Below, piece by piece: positions 1 through 5,640 of a DNA stretch of 5,640 nucleotides; within the stretch, counting starts at the first letter, position 1, and the number at the start of each line of letters is the position of its first letter. This stretch comes from Gammaproteobacteria bacterium (GTDB lineage Bacteria > Pseudomonadota > Gammaproteobacteria > Arenicellales > Spongiicolonaceae). The stretch spans positions 1 through 5,640 of the forward strand of contig RKSH01000157.1 in the NCBI GenBank assembly GCA_007570945.1, in the 5' to 3' direction. The notes below the pieces were generated by a model. That model was not told where the DNA came from. It saw only the letters and a program-made list of their open reading frames with translations, and did no database searches. Both the position numbers and the translations under genes were made by a program.

Positions 1-666
1 CGAGCGGATGATTTCAATGGCGCGCTGCACCAGGTGGTCCACCACGCCGCCGTAGTAGCCGGCGATGCCGCCGATAATCACGCCGAGAATTAAACTGACG
101 CTGATGCCCACCAGGCCGATGGTCAGCGAGACGCGCGCGCCGTAGAGAATGCGCGACAGGACATCGCGCCCGAGGCGGTCGGTGCCGAGCAGAAACACCG
201 TGCCGCCGCGCGCCGCGCAAAACAGGTGCACCCGCGACTCAAACAGCCCCCAAAAATGATACGGGTCGCTGCGGCAGAAAAACCGCAGCCGCTGCACATC
301 ATCGGTGTCCGGCGTATACACATGGCGCAGGCGGCGCAGGTCAAGGCGGTAGTCAAAACCATACACAAACGGCCCCACAAACCGCCCCTCGTGAAACAGG
401 TGCAGACTTTGCGGCGGCGCGTAGATGTGGTCGGTGTTGCGGGTGTGCAGGTTGTAGGGCGCCAGCACCTCGGTGACGGCAATGGAGCCGTACATCAGCA
501 GCAGCACCGCGCCCGACACCATGGCCAGCCGGTGGCGCCTCAGTTTCCACCACATCAGCCGCCACTGCGAGGCGAGGTGGTAACGCTCCTGTTCCGGCGA
601 CAGTTCTTCTATGGCCTGCGGCTGGAACGGTTTTTTGGAGACGAAATGAGCGGCGGCGGGCTTCAT
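1..666 (-). CDS. ABC importer permease, DppC/YejE-type (C-terminus beyond window)
   Basis: Second inner-membrane channel subunit of a peptide-type ABC importer. Reading the minus strand from ATG 666 gives 222 codons without a stop, ending on a codon boundary at base 1, so the 3' part is missing. Residues 1-46 are cytoplasmic and rich in K/R (KLRRHR at 41-46). TM1 is about 47-67. A long polar loop follows (about 68-178), containing HVYTPDTDD (115-123) and RFFCRSDPYHFWGLF (128-142). Then come the DppC-family hallmark GTDRLGRDVLSRILYGARVSL (161-181) and TM2 (about 182-205), followed by GYYGG (203-207). The long loop is typical of a YejE-like branch of the family. The EAA loop that contacts the ATPase should lie outside the window. 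The start overlaps the upstream permease stop (ATGA, 4 bases) and has only a weak ribosome site, so translation is probably coupled. The family call is secure; the exact subfamily and substrate are not. Confidence 0.93.
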   Translation of the reverse strand, partial: MKPAAAHFVSKKPFQPQAIEELSPEQERYHLASQWRLMWWKLRRHRLAMVSGAVLLLMYGSIAVTEVLAPYNLHTRNTDHIYAPPQSLHLFHEGRFVGPFVYGFDYRLDLRRLRHVYTPDTDDVQRLRFFCRSDPYHFWGLFESRVHLFCAARGGTVFLLGTDRLGRDVLSRILYGARVSLTIGLVGISVSLILGVIIGGIAGYYGGVVDHLVQRAIEIIRS

Positions 667-1661
667 TTGCCGGTTCCCCCCTGCAGGCGGATGCGCGGGT
701 CCAGCGCCGCCAGCAGCAAATCCGACACCAGCACCCCGGCCACGGTGAGGGCGGCGAGGAACATCAGAAAGGAGCCGGCCAAGAACATGTCCTGGCTCTG
801 CAGCGACTCCAGCAGCAGCGGCCCGGTGGTGGGCAGCGACAGCACCACGGCGGTTATCTCGGCGCCGGAAATTAACGTGGGCAGCAGACTGCCGATGTCG
901 GCGATGAAAAAGTTAAGCGCCATGCGCAGCGGGTATTTGCGCACCACTTTGCGCTCGGCCAGGCCCTTGGCGCGCGCCGTCACCACGTACTGCTTCTGCA
1001 GTTCATCCAGCAGATTGGCGCGCAGGCGCCGGATCATGCCGGCGGTGCCGGCGGTGCCGATAATCACCACCGGTATCCACAGGTGCTCCAGCACCGACAG
1101 CAGTTTGTCCACGCTCCAGGCGGCGTTGATGTACTGCGGGTCCATCAGCCCGCCGATGGAGGTGCCGAAATACACGTTGGCCAGGTGCAGCATCACCAGC
1201 GCCAGCAGAAAATTCGGCGTCGCCAGGCCGATGAAACCCAGCAGGCTGAGGCCGTAGTCGCCCCAACTGTACTGGTGGGTCGCCGAATAGACGCCGATGG
1301 GAAAGGCCAGCAGCCAGGTGAACAGCGTGGTGGCGAAAGCGATGAGCACGGTCAGCGCCATGCGGTCGCCCACCACCTCGCTCACCGGCAGGCCGTGCTC
1401 AAACGAGTAGCCGAAGTCGCCGTGCAGCATGCCCCACACCCAGTGCAGGTATTGCAGATAGAACGGCTTGTCCAGCCCGTACTGCTTGCGCAGGAAGGCA
1501 ATCTTGCCTTCGTCCACGGTCTCGCCCTGGCTTTGCAGTTCGGCGATGTGGCTCTCCAGATAATCGCCCGGCGGCAGTTGGATGATGACGAACACGATGA
1601 AACTGATGACCAGCAGCGTGGGCGCCATGTAGGCGATGCGGCGCAGAATGTAGGCAAGCAT
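663..1661 (-). CDS. ABC importer permease, DppB/YejB-type
   Basis: First channel-forming permease of the importer, 332 residues, close to the usual 310-360 for DppB-type subunits. The N-terminus MLAYILRRIAYMAPTLLVIS leads into TM1 (about 11-29) and the subfamily motif QLPPGDYLE (28-36). The periplasmic stretch carries RKQYGLDKPFYLQYLHW (58-74) and the DFGYSF motif (82-87). TM2 is about 103-124, TM3 about 138-160, TM4 about 192-211, TM5 about 251-275 and TM6 about 293-320. The EAA-type coupling loop YVVTARAKGLAERKVV (225-240) is well preserved and should dock on the ATPase. It ends in DPRIRLQGG (321-329), the usual DPR tail. The chosen ATG overlaps the binding-protein stop as TGATG. An in-frame extension upstream to 1889 would run through the binding-protein gene and lacks homology-like sequence, so it is rejected. 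No good Shine-Dalgarno is seen, which favours coupling. Confidence 0.95.
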   Translation of the reverse strand: MLAYILRRIAYMAPTLLVISFIVFVIIQLPPGDYLESHIAELQSQGETVDEGKIAFLRKQYGLDKPFYLQYLHWVWGMLHGDFGYSFEHGLPVSEVVGDRMALTVLIAFATTLFTWLLAFPIGVYSATHQYSWGDYGLSLLGFIGLATPNFLLALVMLHLANVYFGTSIGGLMDPQYINAAWSVDKLLSVLEHLWIPVVIIGTAGTAGMIRRLRANLLDELQKQYVVTARAKGLAERKVVRKYPLRMALNFFIADIGSLLPTLISGAEITAVVLSLPTTGPLLLESLQSQDMFLAGSFLMFLAALTVAGVLVSDLLLAALDPRIRLQGGTGK

Positions 1662-3559
1662 CAGCGCGGCCCGCTGAACCAGAACGTATCCGGCCGGTAG
1701 ACGCCGAAGTAGGATGTGGGCGACCACGCATGTACCCCGTCCTGCGGCACATTGCGCAGCCGGTTGCTCACCACCACCGGTTGCGGCACGCCGCACACGA
1801 TGCCGATGGTGAAGATTTCGCTGCTGTGAATGTCCAGCATCTCCTCCCAGATTTTCCGCCGCTCGCCGCCATCCGTGGTGTCGCGCCACCGCTGGTTAAG
1901 CCGCGCCAGCCGCCGCGCCGGCTCCAGTTCCGGCGGCTGGCCGCGCTGGCCGGCGGTTTCGTAAAACTCGCCCCATTTCGGCCACTGCAACTGCTGCTGG
2001 CTGGTGGGGGCAAACTCCGCCGGGCTCATCCCGGCGGTGGCGATGCCGTTGGACACGCCGCTCCACACCGACATCATGGCCTGGCCGGAGAAAACCCGGT
2101 TGCGGAACACCTCCCGCGTGGACGGCCGGGTGTACAACTTCACCCCGGCGCGCAGCCAACTGTCGTGCACCAGTTCCAGCACATCGGTTTCCTCGGTGCT
2201 CTCGCCGGCCGTCTGCAGCACGATTTCCAGCGGCTTGCCGTCCGGCCGCAGGCGGATGCCGCGCTGGTCGCGCCGGCCTAGGCCCATTTCGTCCAGCAGG
2301 CGGTTGGCGCGCCCCAAGTCAAACTCGGCCCAGTTGCGGCGGTGATGGTCGCGGTGCAGCGGGCTCAGCGGCAGCAGCGTGTTGTTGCCTTCCATGACCA
2401 TGCCGAAATACACCACCTTGTTAATCTCATAGCGGTTCACCGCCAGCGACAGCGCGCGGCGGAAGCGGCGGTCGCGCACCAGTTGGCGCCACACCGGGTC
2501 GCCGCTGTTCAGGTTGGGGAACAGCGCCACCTGCGCGCCGAGGATGTTGCGCCACAGGCGGACGCCGTAGTTGTTGCGCTCCTCGCTCTCACGCAGGGCG
2601 GTGTAGTTGCCGAGACTGAGGTAGCGCGCTTGCAGGTCCGACTCGCCGGCGCCGGTCTTGGCCGGAATGAGGCGGTTGCTGGCGATGTTAATCACCACGT
2701 GGTCAATGTACGGCAGCTGCCGCCCGTCGCGGTCCACCCGGTGGTAGAACGGGTTGCGCTCAAACACAAAACGCTCTGACGGCGGCGGCGTGGTGTTGCG
2801 CCACGGCTGCAGCGTCGGCAAATCCGGGTTGCTGAAACGATACGGGCGGTCGCGGCGGTGGTGAAGCCCCTGCCAGTTGCGCGCGCCGGCCTCCTTGACC
2901 ATTTTCTGCAAAGCCTCACCCTCGGCATAGTCGGCGTGAAACTGCCGCAGGTAATGCCCCGGTTTGTAGATAAACAGCGGCCGCGGCCCGGCCAAAGCCG
3001 GCAAAAAAGCCGGATTGGGCGCGGCAAAACGGTAAACCACGGTGAAATCGTCGGGAAATTCCACCCTTGGCGGCCGCCCGTTCACCAACAACTCGCGCGG
3101 CGGGCCGAACGGCGACAAATCCGCATTGTTGGCCACATCCTCCCAGTAGTAGCGAAATGCCTCGGCGGTAAACGGGTGGCCGTCCGACCAGCGGTGGTTG
3201 CGGCGCAGGTGGAAGGTGAAGACGCGCTCGTTTTCCACGCGAAAACTCTCCACAATGTCCGCCTGCAACCGCAACTGCGGCGTATAGGCCACCAGTCGCG
3301 CGTAGCCGTAGACCATCATCATGCGGATGTCCTTGGACTTGCCCATCAGCAGCCGCAACTCACCGCCGTATTCCCCCGGCTCGGCATCCGCCACCGCCGC
3401 CGGCGACGGCAAGCGCATGGCCAATGGCGGCAGCGCCCGGCCGTCCAGCAACGGCGATTGCTCCAGTGCAACCACCGTTCCGGCCCCCGCCAGCAGCGCC
3501 CCGGCCGCCAGAGTCACCATTTTCAGACTCCGAACCGTCATTTTCACACTCCGCACCAT
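1661..3559 (-). CDS. Periplasmic peptide-type substrate-binding protein (SBP_bac_5 family)
   Basis: Extracytoplasmic ligand-capture subunit, 632 residues, in the range of the long YejA-like members (about 600). The N-terminus has a basic n-region (R3, K6, R10, K13) and a hydrophobic core (about 15-31, LAAGALLAGAGTVVA). There is no cysteine lipobox, so a soluble Sec-exported protein is inferred, cleaved near VVA-LEQ. Family landmarks are FHLRRNHRWSDGHPFTAEAF (116-135), FERNPFYHRVD (266-276), LPYIDHVVI (282-290), RFRRALSLAVNRYEINKVVY (365-384, the classic SBP_bac_5 segment), FDLGRANRLLDEMGL (413-427) and a C-terminal VPQPVVVSNRLRNVP (591-605) followed by FGVYRPDTFWF (618-628). ATG 3559 was chosen because it overlaps the ATPase stop (TGATG) and has GGAGG seven bases upstream. 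Residues 7 and 14 are also ATGs with their own GGAG at seven bases. An extension to 3985 antedates the ATPase stop and is rejected. The ligand is probably a peptide or related molecule, but cannot be read from sequence. Confidence 0.94.
   Translation of the reverse strand: MVRSVKMTVRSLKMVTLAAGALLAGAGTVVALEQSPLLDGRALPPLAMRLPSPAAVADAEPGEYGGELRLLMGKSKDIRMMMVYGYARLVAYTPQLRLQADIVESFRVENERVFTFHLRRNHRWSDGHPFTAEAFRYYWEDVANNADLSPFGPPRELLVNGRPPRVEFPDDFTVVYRFAAPNPAFLPALAGPRPLFIYKPGHYLRQFHADYAEGEALQKMVKEAGARNWQGLHHRRDRPYRFSNPDLPTLQPWRNTTPPPSERFVFERNPFYHRVDRDGRQLPYIDHVVINIASNRLIPAKTGAGESDLQARYLSLGNYTALRESEERNNYGVRLWRNILGAQVALFPNLNSGDPVWRQLVRDRRFRRALSLAVNRYEINKVVYFGMVMEGNNTLLPLSPLHRDHHRRNWAEFDLGRANRLLDEMGLGRRDQRGIRLRPDGKPLEIVLQTAGESTEETDVLELVHDSWLRAGVKLYTRPSTREVFRNRVFSGQAMMSVWSGVSNGIATAGMSPAEFAPTSQQQLQWPKWGEFYETAGQRGQPPELEPARRLARLNQRWRDTTDGGERRKIWEEMLDIHSSEIFTIGIVCGVPQPVVVSNRLRNVPQDGVHAWSPTSYFGVYRPDTFWFSGPR
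3518..3557 (-). repeat. Tandem 19-bp near-repeat, each copy an SD-plus-ATG module
   Basis: Minus-strand bases 3557-3539 and 3536-3518 are two 19-base copies (period 21) differing at two positions; both contain CGGAGTnTGAAAATG. Each copy places GGAG (3549-3552 and 3528-3531) exactly seven bases before an in-frame ATG (3541 and 3520). The encoded N-terminus is MVRSVKMTVRSLKM, so the copies also repeat VRSxKM in protein. The result is three candidate starts for the binding protein (residues 1, 7, 14), all leaving the hydrophobic signal core intact. Confidence 0.7.
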
Positions 3560-5457
3560 CACGCCGCCTCCGCCACCGGGCATTCCGCGGCCATGCGCAC
3601 CAAATGCCCGCCGCCCACGTCCACCAGCGCGGTGGCCGAATCCGTGTTCACCGTAAACGGCGCCGGCCAATCCTTTGGCGACGACGCCTGGCCATCGGCA
3701 ATCGCCGCAAAATCCAGCGGCCGCCCGAGGTCGGCAAACGGCACCGCGCTCAGCAGGGCGCGGGTGTAGGGGTGGCGCGGGTCGTGGAATAGGGCGGCGC
3801 GCTCGGCCACCTCCACCAGCCGCCCGCCGCACATCACGGCGATGCGCCCGGCAATGTAGTTCACCACCGCCAAATTGTGCGAGATGAACAGATAAGTCAG
3901 TCCAAGTTCCTGCTGCAAGTCCTTGAGCAGGTTCAATATTTGCGCCTGTATGGAAACATCCAGCGCCGACACCGGCTCGTCGCAAATGAGAAAATCCGGC
4001 CGCAGGGCGAGGGCGCGGGCGATGCCGATGCGCTGCCGCTGGCCGCCGGAGAAACTGTGCGGGTAGCGGTTCAAAAAACGCGGGTCAAGCCCCACCATTT
4101 TCATTAATTCTTTCACCAGCGCCACTTGTTGCGCGCCGCCGCCGCGCCGGTGAATGACCAGCGGCTCGCGGATGATGTCCAAAACCGTCATGCGCGGATT
4201 CAGCGAACTGAATGGATCCTGAAACACAAACTGCATTTTTTGCCGCAGTTGCAACAGGCCGGCGTCATCCAATTGGTGCACATTCCGCATCGTCCCGCGG
4301 TCGTTGTACAAAACCTCGCCGCGGTCGGGGCGCAAGGCGCGCATTAGGAGTTTGCCAAGGGTGGTTTTGCCGCAGCCGCTCTCGCCCACCAGGCCGAAAG
4401 ACTCGCCCTGCATGACGGTGAAACTCACATCCTCCACCGCTTGCACCACCCGCGCCGCCGCGTTTTTGCCGAAGCCGCCCTTGCGGATGGTGAACGCGCG
4501 GCGCAGATTGCCGACAATTAAATGCGGCTGGGAATTCGCTTGCGCTCCATCGCCGCTCCGAGGCCACGGCTCGCGCCCGGAGAGCAGGGCGCCAAGTTCG
4601 TGTTTCACCTCGCGGATGGGCGTCAGCCGCTCGCCGGGCTTCATCTCAAAATGCGGCACCGCCCGCAGCAGCGCGCGCAGGTAGGGGTGTTGCGGACGGT
4701 TGAAAATGGCGCCAATCTCGCCGCTCTCCATCACCTCGCCCTGGTACATCACCACCACCTCCTCGGCAAGGTTGGCCACCACGCCCAGGTCGTGGGTGAT
4801 AATCAAAACCGCCATGTGAAGTTGTTCCTGCAAATCCTTGATAAGTTTCAGAATTTGCGCCTGAATTGTCACATCCAAGGCGGTGGTGGGCTCATCGGCA
4901 ATCAGCAACGCCGGCCGGCACACCAGCGCCATGGCAATCATCGCCCGCTGGCGCAGGCCGCCGGACAACTCAAACGGGTAGGTTTTCAACGCGCGTTGCG
5001 GGTCGGGAAATCCCACCATCCCCAGCATCTCGGCGGTCAGACGCATGCCCTCGGCGCGTTCCACTTGACGGTGCAAAAAAAGCGCCTCGCTCACCTGGCC
5101 GCCCACCGTGTGCAGCGGCGACAGTGAAACCATGGGCTCCTGAAAAATCATGGAAATGCGCCCGCCCCGAATCCGCCGCATTTCTTTCCCGCCCGGCGGC
5201 AGGGCGGCGATGTCGGTGGCGCCGCCCTCACCCTCGCCGCCGGCCAGCAGAATCCGCCCGCCGGTGATGCGCGCGATGTCCGGCAGAATCCCCATCACCG
5301 CCTGCGCCGTCACCGACTTCCCCGACCCCGACTCGCCCACCAACGCGACCGTCGCCCCCGGCCGGATGTCAAATGACACCGCCCGCACCACCGCCAGGTC
5401 GCTGTGGTGAATTTTAAAACTAATGCCGAGATTTTCCACCCGGAGCAGCGGCTGCAT
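3559..5457 (-). CDS. Fused two-domain ABC transporter ATPase (DppD-DppF / YejF-type)
   Basis: Energy-coupling subunit carrying both nucleotide-binding domains on one 632-residue chain. Domain 1 has Walker A GESGSGKS (41-48), Q-loop FQEPMVSLSPL (105-115), signature LSGGLRQR (164-171), Walker B LLIADEP (184-190), D-loop ALD (193-195) and switch His222 in THD. It ends in the peptide-importer motif HPYLRALLRAVP (257-268). A linker (about 270-312) follows. Domain 2 has Walker A GESGCGKTT (358-366), Q-loop FQDPFSSLNPR (412-422), signature FSGGQRQR (469-476), Walker B FLICDEP (489-495), ALD (498-500) and His527 in SHN, then HPYTRALLSAVP (562-573). All catalytic motifs are intact in both halves, so two working ATP sites are predicted. 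A further ~60-residue tail (to 632) makes it longer than E. coli YejF (about 529). It is the first gene of the operon, with GGGAGGT just before its ATG, and its stop overlaps the binding-protein start. Confidence 0.96.
   Translation of the reverse strand: MQPLLRVENLGISFKIHHSDLAVVRAVSFDIRPGATVALVGESGSGKSVTAQAVMGILPDIARITGGRILLAGGEGEGGATDIAALPPGGKEMRRIRGGRISMIFQEPMVSLSPLHTVGGQVSEALFLHRQVERAEGMRLTAEMLGMVGFPDPQRALKTYPFELSGGLRQRAMIAMALVCRPALLIADEPTTALDVTIQAQILKLIKDLQEQLHMAVLIITHDLGVVANLAEEVVVMYQGEVMESGEIGAIFNRPQHPYLRALLRAVPHFEMKPGERLTPIREVKHELGALLSGREPWPRSGDGAQANSQPHLIVGNLRRAFTIRKGGFGKNAAARVVQAVEDVSFTVMQGESFGLVGESGCGKTTLGKLLMRALRPDRGEVLYNDRGTMRNVHQLDDAGLLQLRQKMQFVFQDPFSSLNPRMTVLDIIREPLVIHRRGGGAQQVALVKELMKMVGLDPRFLNRYPHSFSGGQRQRIGIARALALRPDFLICDEPVSALDVSIQAQILNLLKDLQQELGLTYLFISHNLAVVNYIAGRIAVMCGGRLVEVAERAALFHDPRHPYTRALLSAVPFADLGRPLDFAAIADGQASSPKDWPAPFTVNTDSATALVDVGGGHLVRMAAECPVAEAA
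3567..3571 (-). promoter_or_regulatory. Ribosome binding site for the binding-protein start (ATG 3559)
   Basis: GGAGG on the minus strand lies seven bases before ATG 3559, inside the last codons of the ATPase gene. It gives the binding-protein gene its own initiation signal in addition to coupling through the TGATG overlap, and it decides for this start over longer ORF extensions. Confidence 0.7.
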
Positions 5458-5460
5458 GGC

Positions 5461-5467
5461 ACCTCCC
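5461..5467 (-). promoter_or_regulatory. Ribosome binding site of the ATPase gene
   Basis: On the minus strand GGGAGGT is followed by GCC and then ATG 5457. This is a strong Shine-Dalgarno match. The gap from GGAGG to the ATG is only four bases, a little short. It supports ATG 5457 as the start and is the only free-standing ribosome site that opens the operon. Confidence 0.75.
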
Positions 5468-5486
5468 GCGTCATTGCCCGGCGGGG

Positions 5487-5513
5487 AGTATAGCGGTTTA
5501 AGCGGCTTGGCAT
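5487..5513 (-). promoter_or_regulatory. Candidate sigma70-type promoter of the importer operon
   Basis: On the minus strand TATACT (5492-5487) is a five-of-six match to the -10 consensus, positioned for a transcript start near 5480 and a leader of about 23 bases. The -35 side is poor: the best hexamer, ATGCCA (5513-5508), matches four of six but with a short 15-base spacer. An activator may be needed, or the real promoter may differ. Confidence 0.4.
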
Positions 5514-5523
5514 TTGTGTGTGA

Positions 5524-5542
5524 AAAGAAGTGAACTTTCTTT
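5524..5542. repeat. Imperfect inverted repeat, possible operator
   Basis: AAAGAAGT, then GA, then ACTTTCTTT form an inverted repeat with one extra T in the right arm. It lies in the divergent intergenic region just upstream of, and touching by two bases, the -35 hexamer of the plus-strand promoter, and upstream of the minus-strand promoter. The position suits a regulator binding site, but the A/T-rich arms could arise by chance. Confidence 0.3.
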
Positions 5543-5568
5543 GCCTTCTCCGCCGTGTGTGCTACAAT
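5541..5568 (+). promoter_or_regulatory. Sigma70-type promoter with extended -10 for the divergent gene
   Basis: TTGCCT (5541-5546, four of six) and TACAAT (5563-5568, five of six) are separated by 16 bases. TGC directly before the -10 hexamer makes it an extended -10 element. The predicted start is A5575, giving a leader of about 29 bases before ATG 5604. This is the best promoter in the window, and it points away from the importer operon. Confidence 0.72.
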
Positions 5569-5589
5569 GTCGCCACTTCAAACTTTACC

Positions 5590-5594
5590 GGAGG
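5590..5594 (+). promoter_or_regulatory. Ribosome binding site of the divergent gene
   Basis: GGAGG lies nine bases before ATG 5604 on the plus strand. With the promoter upstream, it shows that the poly-C ORF begins as a genuine translated gene. Confidence 0.75.
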
Positions 5595-5603
5595 ATTCTC
5601 ACC

Positions 5604-5640
5604 ATGAGACCCAATCCCCCCCCCCCCCCCCCCCCTCTTT
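5604..5640 (+). CDS. Start of an unidentified divergent gene containing a poly-C tract (partial)
   Basis: Only the first 12 complete codons are inside the window: Met-Arg-Pro-Asn, then seven prolines (six CCC and one CCT), then Leu (CTT), with one base left over. The start is supported by a good extended -10 promoter and a GGAGG site at nine bases. The C tract from 5616 means that any gain or loss of one or two bases shifts the downstream frame. The product cannot be identified from so little sequence. It is divergent from the importer and shares its control region, which says nothing firm about function. If the C tract is a sequencing or assembly artefact, the reading after codon 4 is unreliable. 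Confidence 0.55.
   Translation, partial: MRPNPPPPPPPL
5616..5635. repeat. 20-base homopolymeric C tract
   Basis: Twenty consecutive C residues lie 12 bases after the first base of the divergent ATG and end five bases before the window edge. No other homopolymer in the window comes near this length; ordinary runs here are at most about six or seven bases. Such tracts inside the first codons are typical of slipped-strand phase variation, but they are also frequent assembly break points. Confidence 0.85.

Noticed and set aside
226..1257. 343-codon plus-strand ORF antisense to the two permeases
   Set aside because: It lies opposite two clearly coding permease genes. Its translation is low-complexity, rich in R/P/S/H, with no recognisable motif and no ribosome site. 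It is a GC-rich shadow frame.
1662..1889. 76-codon upstream extension of the DppB-type permease
   Set aside because: It lies within the conserved C-terminus of the binding protein. The family-typical N-terminus MLAYILRRIAY begins at 1661 with a TGATG overlap.
2858..3769. 303-codon plus-strand ORF antisense to the binding-protein and ATPase genes
   Set aside because: It spans the junction of two coupled genes on the other strand, and its product is rich in R/H/Q/P, typical of an antisense frame in GC-rich DNA.
3560..3985. 142-codon upstream extension of the binding-protein reading frame
   Set aside because: It would overlap the conserved second half of the ATPase gene. The encoded sequence (RRAGVGAGCF...) has no signal peptide, whereas ATG 3559 gives one and has GGAGG at seven bases.
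1661..5457. The ATPase and the binding protein both being exactly 632 residues
   Set aside because: The sequences are unrelated in motif and composition, so I regard the equal length as coincidence.
1..5457. Frameshift or pseudogene in the operon
   Set aside because: All catalytic and family motifs are present in single frames, with tidy stop/start overlaps. The missing end of the last permease is due to the window edge only.
5616..5635. Poly-C as a two-colour-chemistry no-signal (poly-G) read tail
   Set aside because: Such tails run as G to a read's 3' end. Here non-C bases (TCTTT) follow the run, so it is not a simple terminal tail, although a mis-join is still possible.

Overview
The window holds most of one bacterial ABC importer operon on the minus strand, plus the start of a divergent gene on the plus strand at the right edge. 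The DNA is GC-rich and tightly packed, and every gene in the operon is intact up to the window edge. The importer belongs to the peptide/opine/nickel (Dpp/Opp/Yej) superfamily. Its make-up (double ATPase on one chain, a ~600-residue substrate-binding protein with a cleavable-type signal and no lipobox cysteine, two permeases) fits a Gram-negative, probably proteobacterial, genome. I cannot place it more finely.

Layout in the direction of operon transcription (right to left): a fused two-domain ATPase (5457-3559), a periplasmic SBP_bac_5 binding protein (3559-1661), a DppB-type permease (1661-663), and a DppC-type permease (666 down to base 1, cut by the window edge). The first two junctions are TGATG (1-base stop/start overlap) and the third is ATGA (4-base overlap), so all four subunits look translationally coupled. 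Together they would form a complete inner-membrane importer: the binding protein captures a peptide-like ligand in the periplasm, the two permeases form the channel, and the fused ATPase powers it. The set resembles YejABEF, but the order is F-A-B-E and the permeases look like a sister subfamily, so I give no gene symbols and no specific substrate.

The 146-base intergenic region (5458-5603) separates the operon from a divergent plus-strand gene. The plus strand has a convincing sigma70-type promoter with an extended -10 (TGC-TACAAT) and a GGAGG ribosome site ahead of ATG 5604. The minus strand has a weaker candidate promoter (TATACT). An imperfect inverted repeat lies between them.

The most notable features are: (1) a 20-base uninterrupted C tract four codons into the divergent ORF, which is either a phase-variable switch or a sequencing/assembly artefact at a contig edge; and (2) a short tandem duplication at the 5' end of the binding-protein gene that yields three successive Shine-Dalgarno/ATG modules in one frame. 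Otherwise the window is an ordinary transporter operon, and I see no novel multi-gene system.
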